A DNA stretch of 64,000 bases from Drosophila persimilis. Lineage: Eukaryota > Arthropoda > Insecta > Diptera > Drosophilidae. The stretch is taken from NCBI RefSeq assembly GCF_003286085.1, contig NW_020825369.1, positions 496,001 to 560,000 of the forward strand, in the 5' to 3' direction. Each line of letters begins with the position of its first letter. Position 1 is the stretch's first letter. The notes beneath the pieces are model-generated. The model saw only the letters and a list, made by a program, of their open reading frames with translations, was not told the DNA's origin and ran no database searches. Positions 27,815 to 38,203 of this stretch are shown here, one piece after another. The position numbers and the translations under genes were made by a program.

Positions 27815-28849
27815 GAGAGCGGCCGGGAAATGCTGAATGTTGAGCAATCTAATCTCAAATTAAATACGAATATTTGAAACAAAAACTCCAAAACTGCATG
27901 CTAAAATATGCAAAACAACCAAAACCGAACCAAAAGACGAGCTCTAAAAATGAATCACTAAACAAGTTTATGTTAGAATATCTTGGCATGAGCTCACAGC
28001 CAGAGGCGCTGTCTGAATGCCGTTAATAGACATCACAAACAAGTTAACAAATGGAACTGAAAAAAAATTAACAAAAAAAAAGCAGGCAAAAATTGTATTG
28101 CGACTATGGGATACCCGCTATTGAGAGGTTTTTTTTTTAGTTTTAGTTACAGTTACTAAGGAAAACTGCCAAAGATTGTTGAATGATCTATAAATTGTAT
28201 TAATAAAAGCTGTATTATAAGGTAGCGCCAGCTCTACTTGGGCTACCCGTCTCGATTTATCCATTGACCCCAAAGAATTCATAGCTTAATACCACATTCT
28301 GTCTTTTAGATACGGATACATACAGGGTACAAAGAGTAATCAATGAAAAGATTATTTTATTAACTTGTTGCCTTACCTTATTTAGTAATATGTTTGTGGC
28401 TTGAAGTGAATTCTGTTCTGTTGATTTCTGTTGATTTTTGCGCCACTTTCACGTTCACAGATAAGCTCAGATCCTTTGGATTAGATACTTTTTGAGCTCT
28501 TTTTGTTGGATTACTCGTATGTATTATATCATTTCATCTGAGAAGTATATTTTTGAAAATATTTAATTTGAATTGCTTTTAGGAAAGCTTAAAAAGTCAC
28601 TCCACTCGGGCCACTCCAATATAGATTATTAAATTATGATAGTCGTATTTTTGTTGAATTTCACTCTTTGCTGCGGCCAAAAGCATTTTCCATTTTCAAC
28701 TCTGTGTTGGCTTTTTCTTCGGCCAAGTCATAAGTCAAGTCAAGACTTTCAATTAAGCGGCTTAAAGACAACAACAAACGAATCATGTCTGTACGTGGGT
28801 AATAGAGAAAAGATGCTTATGAGCATGAGCGTACACTTGTACGAGTGCT

Positions 28850-28890
28850 CGTACTCGTACCCGTACTCGTACCCGTACCCGTACTCGTAT
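28850..28890. repeat. TACTCG/TACCCG hexamer array
   Basis: Seven hexamer units varying at one base. On translation it gives Tyr-Ser/Tyr-Pro or Arg-Val repeats in overlapping ORFs, which are therefore artefacts. Confidence 0.85.
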
Positions 28891-31039
28891 GTAAAAAGTA
28901 TCTACAAGTATGCAGGCACTACGTCTTTCGCTCGTTGGTAAAAGTGTAAAAATTACGCTGCACACAGATACAGCCAAACGACTTGCGCTTTCACAAAACT
29001 AACAAAAAACGAAGAAGATGGTGTGTTTTTCCTGCCTTCTCTTCTTTCTTTCTATCTATCTATCTGTGATTTATGCATTGCGTTTTCGATGAAGATGGAA
29101 AGATACATTTTCGGGAAAACATCCACACGCAGCACCGCGATCAGGGCGACGCGACGGACGACTGACTGATTAAGTTCACAATTGGGTTCCGGGTTGAAAA
29201 ACATAGTGTTTGCCTTTTTTCTTGATGAAATTTAAATAGCGGTTCGATTTAAAATAAATTAAAATACACGCAAAGCTGCACAAATACAATGACAACTGGG
29301 ACCGTGTGTGCTCACGTGTGCGTGTGTGTATATGTTTTTGAAAGTGCAAAAAGCAGCTAGGCTAGAGATACTCGCACTATAATAAAATAGAAACAGAAAC
29401 AATCAAAGTGAAAAACATCGCCCATTTGGAAATGGAAAATTGTCAACGCACATTGAACTTGACAAACAAAAGAAAGAGCAGAAGAGAGCAGCGCCAGAGA
29501 GCACCTCAGAGAGAAGGAGGTATGGCGGTGGTAGGGGGTAGGGGCACAGGCACAGGCACAGGGGCACCGCGGCACATGCCTCAATTTACAGTTAAGCACC
29601 GCAGACAGACGCAAGATGCAAAACTCCAAAGATACTTTCGGCCAGCGGAATGCGAATCGCGAATGGCGAATTGCACTTGCTGCGGCAACTTTTTCATCCG
29701 ACCACGAAAAAAAAACCAGCAAAAAGTGAAGGGGCCCCAAAGCAAACGTCGCCAAGTCCCAGGCCTCAGGCCTCAGGTCCCAGGTCCCAGCTCCCAAGTC
29801 CCTTTCCCCCGATCCTCATATGAGTATCTGTGTGTGTGTGTTGTGTGTTGTGGATGCGGCGGCTAATGGTTGCATACAAAATATATGGACAAGCCAAGGC
29901 AAGGCAAGGCCTGTCTAGTCATAGCGGTACTCCGAGTGGGCCTCCACCTCAAAGAGGCTGGCTAATGACTTGGCGCCCAACTGAAGGAAGTTGCCAATTT
30001 TTGTTGTTGGTTAACTAGTTGGCGACTGGCGCTGATTGGTTTTTCAGCTGCTTCTCCTCTTCTTTTCGGTTGAGAGTTGTGAACGGGAACTGACGGAGGA
30101 ATTTTTGGAATCCAATGATGCCCGATGCCTGATGTCCATATGCGGTTTTGAATTTCATTTGGAAAGTTGAACAGTTCACCAATGGGAAATTCCATATCTA
30201 ATATAGTTATTAGTATTCTAGATATTCTTCTTTAAAACTATCGTAATATTTAGTAAATTTCATTGAAGAAGATCAAGAATTGGGATATTCAGAATGTGCA
30301 TAGGGAACATTGTTATTTGCTTGGTTTCACATGGGTTATGTAGATGAAAATGAGATAATCTTATGAGATCATTTGTAATTTGATATTCATTGATAAATCA
30401 TCGTAGTTGATCACATCCTATTTAGTAATTCAATAGGGATTTCTTATTTCATTTTGCGTTGACAGTTTGTGATTGTGATGATACCCATTTATATGGCACA
30501 CTGTAGGAATCTTTGGTGGACGAATGATATATTATGATAAAGTTTTGTTTTCTTTTTAACGTTTTGATGATGTAAGGTTATAGGAATGTTCCCTGAAGTG
30601 TTCAAATCTACTTTTTATATTCCGTTTTCTCTTTTTCCGATCGATCGAATTCGAGTCGAGGACTCAAACTTTCTTTTATGATACCAAAGATCCATACATA
30701 CTACAAGAATATCCCATTTTTGTCGCTGAATTTTCCGCATCAACTTCCCCAACCCAACCCAGCTATTCGAACAAAACAATCCGTTAAGCACAATCCGATG
30801 CCGCTTCTTAAGCTTTCCAAGCAATTCCTCAATCAATTTAATACACCACTTTGATTCAATATTTCTCTTAGTAGATCCAACTCCAGTTAGCAGACCGTTA
30901 CACAGATAAAAAAAATACACACAAACAAGCACTTTGCATGGAAGCACTCATTTCTTACATTTAGCTTTAATTACTCAATTATTTGCTTGATTTTGTTGCT
31001 GTTCACTTCTTAAGTTGAAAATTAGCCGCGAAGTGCGCA

Positions 31040-31200
31040 GGTCCAGCTTGTTGGCCAACTATTGGGGCCAAGCGAAGAGAGACAGAGCGCGCGTGTGCGA
31101 ACGCGCAACGAACAAAACTCGCTTTTCTGTAGCTTTTGCAGATCACGACGCGCGCGCATACGTCTTGCTTGGGGCAAGGCTGGTTTTTCTTTGCCACAAC
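31040..31200. promoter_or_regulatory. CpG-rich, promoter-like segment
   Basis: Unusually dense in CG for this AT-rich neighbourhood, with GAGCGCGCGTGTGCG and GACGCGCGCGCATACG blocks. It may be a promoter or insulator, but I see no start motif tied to a coding exon. Confidence 0.2.
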
Positions 31201-31507
31201 AAATCAAACTGTTCTGCTCGCTGCCAGATGACAAATCCCATGGTATCCCATCTATGAGGTATGGTCTTTGCGCTCATCTGTGGCCGGCGTGCATGCCATG
31301 TTTTCGGATTTTAGTGCTTACCCAAGTAGCCGTATTATCTGGTTATCAAAGAACCAAGGGCATTTGGTCAGCTTATACAGTAGCTAAAGTCAAACTCCTT
31401 ACGCTCCGACTTTGCAAATAACCATTGTTGATCAATTTTGGCTATGTTTGAGCTATACCCTACCTTCTATATTTATACCATGGCGAAGCGGACAACAGCA
31501 GCAACAC

Positions 31508-31862
31508 AAAACAAAAACGAGGGGGAACGTTGTGAGTTGCTACGGAGACCGCAACTCTACTTTTATACCCGATACTTAGTCAGTATTGCTCTCCGCCGGC
31601 AGACGCCGCGAAAATTAAACGACACGACAAAGAGTACGTGAGAGAGAGACAGAAAATCAGTCTGGGGTGGGGCGAAATTTTGAGATATACGTTTTATAGT
31701 GAGATCTAACAGGAGTGTGGATACCAAATTTGGTTGCTCTAGCCTTAATAGTTTCTGAGATTTGTGCAAGTATACTTTATGGGGTCAGAAACGATTTCTT
31801 CTGGACGTTACACACATCCATTTTCACTACAAAATTAATACTCATTTTGTGTATCGGGTATA
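31508..31862 (-). mobile_element. INE-1/DINE-1 (ISY/SGM)-type element, both ends present, internally deleted
   Basis: On the minus strand it begins TATACCCGATACACAAAATG at 31862 and ends with the CGGGTATAAAAG terminus followed by a CCGCAACTC...AACGAGG tail near 31510. The interior keeps blocks of the consensus. It has the same ends as the fragment at 12470-12733 but reversed. No protein is encoded; the overlapping ORFs are element sequence. Confidence 0.8.
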
Positions 31863-32230
31863 ACAAACGCAACAAAGCAAGGCGAAAGCACTTTGACAAA
31901 AGCACACCCAGGCTTAGAGCTTTGACTCGATCAGGTGAATAAATAGCATAGAGAGTATGGAAGAAAAAAATTTAAGAGAGATAGAAAATTTTGCAAGCAA
32001 TTGACAAGTTACATATCGGCCATTCATATCTTTTTGTATTGGATTTTTGCTATATGGTATTTCAAATTTGCCTATAAAGCCGCTAAAGCTATTTTCATTT
32101 TAAAAATTCTGTCTTAAATTTCTATTTGTACACCTCTTACCTTTCTATTAAAATATTGCGCGCAAGTGCGGCATCGTTTTGTGTTGTGTAGAATTAATGT
32201 AACAACCAACAGATGGCGCCGACGCAGCAT

Positions 32231-32266
32231 GTAGGTGTAGAATTCGTGTAGGGACGCGTAGAAATC
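32231..32266 (+). repeat. Short dispersed repeat, copy 2 (GTGTAGAATTC type)
   Basis: Begins GTAGGTGTAGAATTCGTG and ends GTAGAAATC, like the copies at 12342 and 41611. Confidence 0.5.
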
Positions 32267-32349
32267 ATAAATTTTCTAAGAAAGAAATACAAAAAGAAAC
32301 CCGGATTCAGTGTGAAATCACAAGATTCTGGGAGGTCTAGGAGCTCATG

Positions 32350-32435
32350 AAGGTAGGCGGACAGACTCGGCTATTGATGCTGATCAAGAATAAAAATACC
32401 TTGTGTTGTCGGAAACGCTTCCTTCTGGTTCTCTA
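32350..32435 (-). mobile_element. INE-1/DINE-1-type fragment
   Basis: Contains CGGCTATTGATGCTGATCA followed by AGAATA and GGAAACGCTTCCTTCTGG, the reverse complement of the family's Helitron-core block. The same block appears in plus orientation at 61505-61625. Confidence 0.7.
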
Positions 32436-32592
32436 ACAAACGGTAAAAAATCACATTTGCTCATCAGGTCAGCTTTTTCCCTTACTTTGTGACGAAAAGG
32501 AGTACATCAAATGAGCCAATCTTGTAGCACACTGATTAGATTGACTAATAAAATTATATTTTCAGTGCTGACGGTTTTAGCTAGCTTTTCGT

Positions 32593-33262
32593 GCCAAGCC
32601 GCATTTCAAAATTGAGCAATATATTCCGGTCACGAGAAAAAATGAAGATTAACCCATTGCGGACCACTGGAATCGACTTAAGCCGTTCACTTCTTTAAAC
32701 TTTTGTTTTTGAATGGTGCGTCAAGTGGGTTAAGTTAAACTTATTCAGTTCGTTCCCATAAGCAGTTGTTTTTTCGCTCTCTCTTAATCGGAGAAAGCTG
32801 TCTTTTAACCAGTTCACAACAATGAGCCCCATTCCATGTACAAAAGCTGCGCCAACATTAAATTTGTATAGTCCAGACTCATGTACCGAGAAAACGCGCA
32901 GAATTGAGCAATAGGAACGATTCCTCTCTTTTTTTTTTGTTTTAACTTTTTCGCTAAACCCTTTTTAAGGCAAACATTTTAGCGCAGTTCAGGTGAAAAA
33001 TAAATGGTGGGTTTTTTAAGTTCAGAGGAAGATGGCATGAATCTACAAGAAGAATTTCCAATCAGTAATATTTGCCGCCATTTAATTCAAGTCGTTGTTT
33101 AAATAGAGGGGGTTTAAGTGGGCTAAGTTCGGTTTTTCATCATAAGCCGATTAAGTAGAAAATTGATTAATTTATAGGATAAAATTATGTGGGCCGACCT
33201 GGAGTTCTATTGAGCTTGTAATTTTCCATGGAATATCCAAATCGAGGAATATGCGTAATAGA
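32593..33262 (+). repeat. Unclassified repeat family, copy A (partner at 55567-56200)
   Basis: Shares ordered blocks with 55567-56200: AAAATTGAGCAATAT, ATTAACCCATTG, TTTTTCGCTAAACC, CAATCAGTAATATTTGC, AAATAGAGGGGG, AAAATTATGTGGGC. There are no ORFs and no terminal repeats I can see. It ends about 100 bases upstream of a Motif-1-like element. Confidence 0.7.
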
Positions 33263-33349
33263 ACTTGAATTCGTCAGTATATTTACTATATATTTTTAAA
33301 ATGAGACGGTATATTTTGGTATATTTCTGAGGGGCGGGCGGTATATGTT

Positions 33350-33421
33350 AACGATAAATCCGCGGTCCCACTGTTCTCCAGCTAAAATCCACGGGCCGGC
33401 CGACAAGGTTGCTGACGAATT
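33350..33421 (+). promoter_or_regulatory. Candidate Mpcp2 promoter and noncoding first exon
   Basis: GGTCCCACTG at 33364-33373 differs by one base from Drosophila Motif 1 (GGTCACACTG), and is preceded by GGTATATTTTGGTATATTT, a combination common in fly core promoters. A GTAAGT donor follows at 33422. A TCCTGCAG acceptor ending at 33738 would join this leader to the exon carrying the ATG. Confidence 0.45.
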
Positions 33422-33786
33422 GTAAGTGCGAAAAATCAAGGGAAAAATTGCATAAGCATCTTTAATCAAACTCAAATCTGTAAAAAAAATATTGGGCAGA
33501 TCAAAATTTTTTGTAGACCCTCTCCTGTGGCCCAGATTTTTCTGTCGTAAGTGAAATTTACGTTTGCCGTTCGGACCGCGCCGCTGAAAATTCTTGGCAC
33601 GACGTTATGTAACCTAGAAAAGTGTTGGCCACGGCGCACAGAAAAGGGGCTAAAGACAGTGCAGAGCAGCTGATTGAATTAGATAAGCACATGTCTTTGA
33701 ACACTAATTGAGAGCGGAATTTCTTCCTCTTCCTGCAGCTCACCTCTCACCGCAGCTGCAATCCAACAAAAACAAGAGCTACTACC

Positions 33787-35077
33787 ATGTTCTCGACCTT
33801 CTATGAAACTGCCAGGAACTCTCCGTTCCGCAGCCCCTTGGGCCAAGTTCAGTGCGAGGGTGCTCCCGCTGTGACCTCCTCCCACGAACTGGACCTCGAG
33901 CCGGTGCATGCCCGTCAGATAAGTGCAGCTGCCGCGACCGTTGATTCGTGCGAGTTCGGTAGCAACAAATACTTTGCCCTGTGCGGAATCGGTGGAATTC
34001 TCAGCTGCGGAACCACACACACCTTTGTGGTGCCCCTGGATTTGGTCAAGTGTCGCCTGCAGGTTGATCAGGCGAAATACAAGAATCTGTTCCATGGCTT
34101 CAAGGTCACCGTTGCCGAGGAGGGCGCCCGCGGTCTGGCCAAGGGCTGGTTCCCCACTCTGCTGGGCTACTCTGCTCAGGTAAGTCTGCCGGTTACGCAA
34201 CCCTCTAATCACGGAAACGTGACCAAGACAAAAGCAGCCACGCAACAGCAGCTGATAACCCAATACACAATGGAGGTTAATTACCTTTCTGGCTATGTCT
34301 TCTGTCTGGTGTCTGTAGGGTCTCTGCAAGTTCGGCCTGTACGAGTTGTTCAAGGTAAAGTATGCCAATCTGCTTGGCGAGGAGAATTCCTATCTGTACC
34401 GCACCTCGCTGTATCTGGCCGCCTCTGCATCAGCGGAGTTCTTCGCCGATATTGCCCTGGCTCCGTTCGAGGCTGCCAAGGTTAAGATCCAGACTGTGCC
34501 CGGATTTGCCAACACCTTCCGCGAGGCGGTGCCCAAGATGCTTAAGGACGAGGGTATTAATGCCTTCTACAAGGGTCTGGTGCCATTGTGGATGCGTCAA
34601 ATCCCATACACCATGATGAAGTTCGCTTGCTTTGAGCGCACCGTTGAGCTGCTCTACAAGTGAGTCTGAAACTAGAAAGTGTTGGAGAATCCCTCCCAAT
34701 CAATGTTTTATCCTGCTCCTTTTCCTGCCAGGTATGTGGTTCCCAAGCCCCGTGTTGAGTGCTCAAAGGGCGAGCAGCTGGTCGTCACCTTTGCCGCTGG
34801 CTACATTGCTGGTGTGTTCTGCGCCATCGTGTCGCATCCCGCTGATGTGGTCGTGTCCAAGCTGAACCAGAGCAAGGGTGCCAGCGCTGTGAGCGTGGCC
34901 AAGTCCCTCGGCTTCAGTGGCATGTGGAACGGCCTGACTCCACGTATCATTATGATCGGTACCCTGACCGCTCTGCAATGGTTCATCTATGATGGTGTCA
35001 AGGTTGCTCTGGGCATTCCCCGCCCACCACCCCCAGAGATGCCCGCTAGCCTGAAGGCCAAGCTGGAGAAGCGCTAA
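33787..35077 (+). CDS. Mpcp2: Mitochondrial phosphate carrier (SLC25A3 type)
   Basis: Three coding exons, 33787-34179, 34319-34659 and 34732-35077, splice with consensus sites into 359 residues. After a presequence of roughly 50 residues come three solute-carrier repeats with signatures PLDLVKCRLQ (about 83-92), PFEAAKVKIQ (180-189) and HPADVVVSKL (280-289), at near 100-residue spacing as the fold requires. The protein imports inorganic phosphate with protons across the inner mitochondrial membrane for ATP synthesis. The Pro-rich tail and Lys-rich C-terminus match the fly phosphate carrier. Codon use is strongly biased to G/C-ending codons, as expected for an abundant protein. The ATG follows a CTACC context, and the 5' UTR exon begins at 33739. 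The 3' UTR runs about 600 bases to AATAAA at 35681. D. melanogaster has a second, more divergent paralogue. Confidence 0.97.
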
Positions 35078-35680
35078 GTGGAAACGACGGGCAGAACTCA
35101 ATGATCCACTTGTAGTTTAAGGCCAGAGTTGATGCGTTGGCGCGGATTCGGGCTAAACCAGGAGCAATAGCAGCAGCAGCAACAGCAGCATACATTTACT
35201 TTCTTTCGATTATGAAACGAGGTTATTCGTTTTAAGATTATATATTTAATTTCTATAGATTTTTAATTTCTAATTTCAATGTTGTGTGTGAGCGATGGAC
35301 ACATGGACATTCCAGTAACACTTCATGCATTTCTCTATCAGCCATTTATCTACACTACACTACAAAACGCAACTTAAGCTGTCAGCAAATCTTACATTCT
35401 ATAGGCGAATCTATCTTATGTAACTTATACTACCCGCAAGCTAAAAGTATTCCAACTATAATTTTACACATATATATATATATCTAAAAATAATGTGTGT
35501 GCCTAGCTGGCTCACGCTGGCTAGAATGTTTCTGTGTTGTCTTGACTCCTGAGCTTCTTCCCATAGCCCGGCCGCCCACTTTAACACCTTCCCCGTCTCC
35601 TGGTCCTGCCCCTGTCACACATGCGAATATGATATTACGCTGTTTCAATTGTTTGATCCGATCCCCAAGAAAGCACTCTG

Positions 35681-35686
35681 AATAAA
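35681..35686 (+). terminator. Poly(A) signal of Mpcp2
   Basis: AATAAA about 600 bases after the TAA. Other A-rich hexamers occur earlier, so shorter 3' ends are possible. Confidence 0.6.
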
Positions 35687-35699
35687 TTAATTTATAAAA

Positions 35700-38203
35700 T
35701 ACATCAAACCATGCATTTCCAATCTCTATCGATGGCTATCTTTCTATCTAAAACTGGTTGTAGCTTGGATGACATCAGTTATTGTTTCGAGATAACCTTA
35801 TGACCAACTAAGTGCTGTTATTCCCTGACATTGAAATGAAATTTTGTATGGGACCTTTTATTGGATGGGAAGAGTATTCTCAAGAGTGTTAGGTATGTAT
35901 TATAGAATGTTTTAGGGATCATTTTACGAATATTAACGAATATCTTGCTTTCAGTATTCACAGGACAATCTGCAGGAAGCAAAATACATGGGATATAGGA
36001 TTTTAAGCTAATGTTTAACTGAGAATTCTCATTCTCTCTCTCTCTGTCTCTCTCTCCCTCACACATCCACAATGTAACCCGTTCAGTGTGCGCTATTTGG
36101 CGGAAGAGAGCGAGAGAAAATGACTGGTGTTGCTGTGAGAATAGAAAAAAAAGAGACGGAAGTAAATACAAAATATAAAGAAAAATGAAAATCGAATATA
36201 TGTATATAAAAATATACCAAACGGCTCGACCGATTTTTATGAAATTTTTGTTGGCAACAAATCAAATTGCGTCTTTTGCGAACAGCGATACCAAACAATA
36301 TATAAAATATATTTTATAAATTACATAAATAAGCTCACATATACTGACTGAGTACCGGGTATGAAACTAAGGCCACGGCCTTTGCCGCTCCTCACAACGT
36401 CCCCCTCGTTAATTTCTGTGACTCCGTAATGTATACGATTGAAAAAAATCGATTCCACATCTGGAAAGAATCGACTGAGCCTCTAAACTCGGTTTCTAAA
36501 TCGATTTCAAGTTGTGACAAGATCGGCCAAATTGCGGCCTAAGGTTTTCCGAATCGGTACGGTATGAGCCACGGCTGACTGGTTTTCCAAATCGGCTCTA
36601 GTATACCGATTCATTGGTCAACCAAGGCGACGCAAATTAATTCAGAATCGGCTCCAACTGCCGAGGATTTGGTTTTCGAATCGAGACCGAAGCTCCACTT
36701 TTAAGTGACCCAGTAGAACGGTCTTTCTGTATGAGATGGTGGTAATGAACTTTTACCATAGTTCGAGCCAAATTGAACTTATTCCTAAGCTGTTTTGCTG
36801 GACTTTATGGTGTCCAGAGTATATTACCTAAAGAAGTCCAGCATGGCGAAGAACGAATCAAAGTGCGCCTAGCACGGATACGAAAAGGACGCCACTTCGG
36901 TCGATACCGTTAAAATCACAAGAAAACATGTTTTCGATATGGTTTTTTATTTTGTTAATTTTGTATTTTGTTTATGAGCAATGAGCATAATTATATAATA
37001 TAATGGCTCGTTGTGTCATACTCTTTTTAAAAACTAAATAATCATAGGGTTCTCTCTCGCACTGTATATATATATATGTCTATGTATATGTATGCACACA
37101 TATACACATATAGTTGATTCATTCACATTATCAGTTTGGCGCCTTACTAACTAAATAACCTCTAAGGACTACGAACTAGGCATCTTTACAAGTTGTAACT
37201 AAGCTCAGACGCATATAAATGTATTTAACAGGCAATTTTCTGGTATATGTATGTATATTGTTTGCTTTGTTGCTGTATGTACAATTCACTTAAATCTAGT
37301 TAGGTTTATTGTATTGTGTAGTATATAGTCGGCGAATGGGATCTCACAAAACAATTATGACACAGAATTTCGCTGTCTGTTATGTGGTGATGCAAGTATG
37401 TTGCTGCTATTATGTTATAATATAGTATATTGCAGGACGTGTTTTCTTCTCCGTAACAAGCCATTTCAGTCTTAGCGTTTCAAGTAACCAAAAGGAAAAA
37501 TTAAATGATTTCAAATGAAAAGAACAAAAAATTAAGAAATTATACATCGAATAAACTTATGAACTAAAATGTTTTATTTTTGTGGTTTTTTCTGCATTAT
37601 ATTTAATGCGCCTATTTTTGTTTTTTTTTGTTTGCTATTTTTTCTTTATTTATTTTGCAGTTGAAGAAAATTTCGAAACAATGGTTCGCTAGGATAAGTC
37701 ACGCCATGAGCTTCACTTCCTTTCATTATTATAGTTTATTTTTCGTTTGGTTTCTTTAAATCTAATATCAGTTATATCGATGTAGACAATCACACAGGCA
37801 AATAGGTAGACATGTACACAAATCAAGTTTTTTTTTAGAAAATTCTTTCCAATAAACATACAAACAATTAAAAAAAAATAAAAAAATAGTATGTCTAAAA
37901 GATATGATCTTGAAATTCCATGGGACAAACATACAAAATTCGGGGGTTGGCTTAGTTAAAGTAGTTATGGGCCCTCGTCTCGTCTCTCATCTAGTGTAGA
38001 GAAAATCTCTAGTCAATGGCACTTTAATTTGGGATTTGTACCAAGATATGATTAAGTCAAAAGTTTCGTTAGTGTTCAAATCTCTTAGACTCTCTCTCTG
38101 TCCCTAATTATTTCCTGTTGTTTTCCTGTCACTTTCTGTTCATGTGGCCTAAATGAGAAACTTTTCTTGTGGAAAAGGAATATCCACTTCCTCTCCCAAG
38201 ACT
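35700..38203. other. Intergenic stretch between convergent Mpcp2 and Gbs-70E
   Basis: AT-rich. The right part, up to about 37.7 kb, probably is the Gbs-70E 3' UTR, with minus-strand AATAAA candidates (plus-strand TTTATT near 37735 and 37650). An INE-1-type remnant lies at 36344-36413. The block 36430-36750 is rich in ATCGATT/GAATCGG-like direct repeats of unknown nature. Confidence 0.5.
36344..36413 (+). mobile_element. INE-1/DINE-1-type 3'-end remnant
   Basis: TACTGACTGAGTACCGGGTA followed by GCTCCTCACAACGTCCCCC matches the 3' terminus and tail of the copies at 12470 and 31508. Confidence 0.65.

Larger units (their letters stand above)
21570..31000. other. About 9.4 kb without a gene I can support
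   Basis: Long AT-rich noncoding DNA broken by simple repeats, with no ORF carrying a recognisable domain. The longest ORFs (24038-24571 minus, 29408-29866 plus) consist of low-complexity or compositionally biased residues. A pyrimidine-rich segment with a TTCAGTTT initiator-like motif near 26500-26510 may be a promoter or 5' exon of an unplaced transcript. Regulatory DNA of flanking genes is likely here but cannot be identified by eye. Confidence 0.5.

Noticed and set aside
29408..29866. 152-codon plus-strand ORF rich in Arg, Gly and Gln
   Set aside because: Driven by GGGCACAGGCACAG and CAGGTCCCAGG repeats and a TGTG tract; no conserved motif.
33679..34368. 229-codon minus-strand ORF over Mpcp2
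   Set aside because: Antisense shadow of phosphate-carrier exon 1 and intron.
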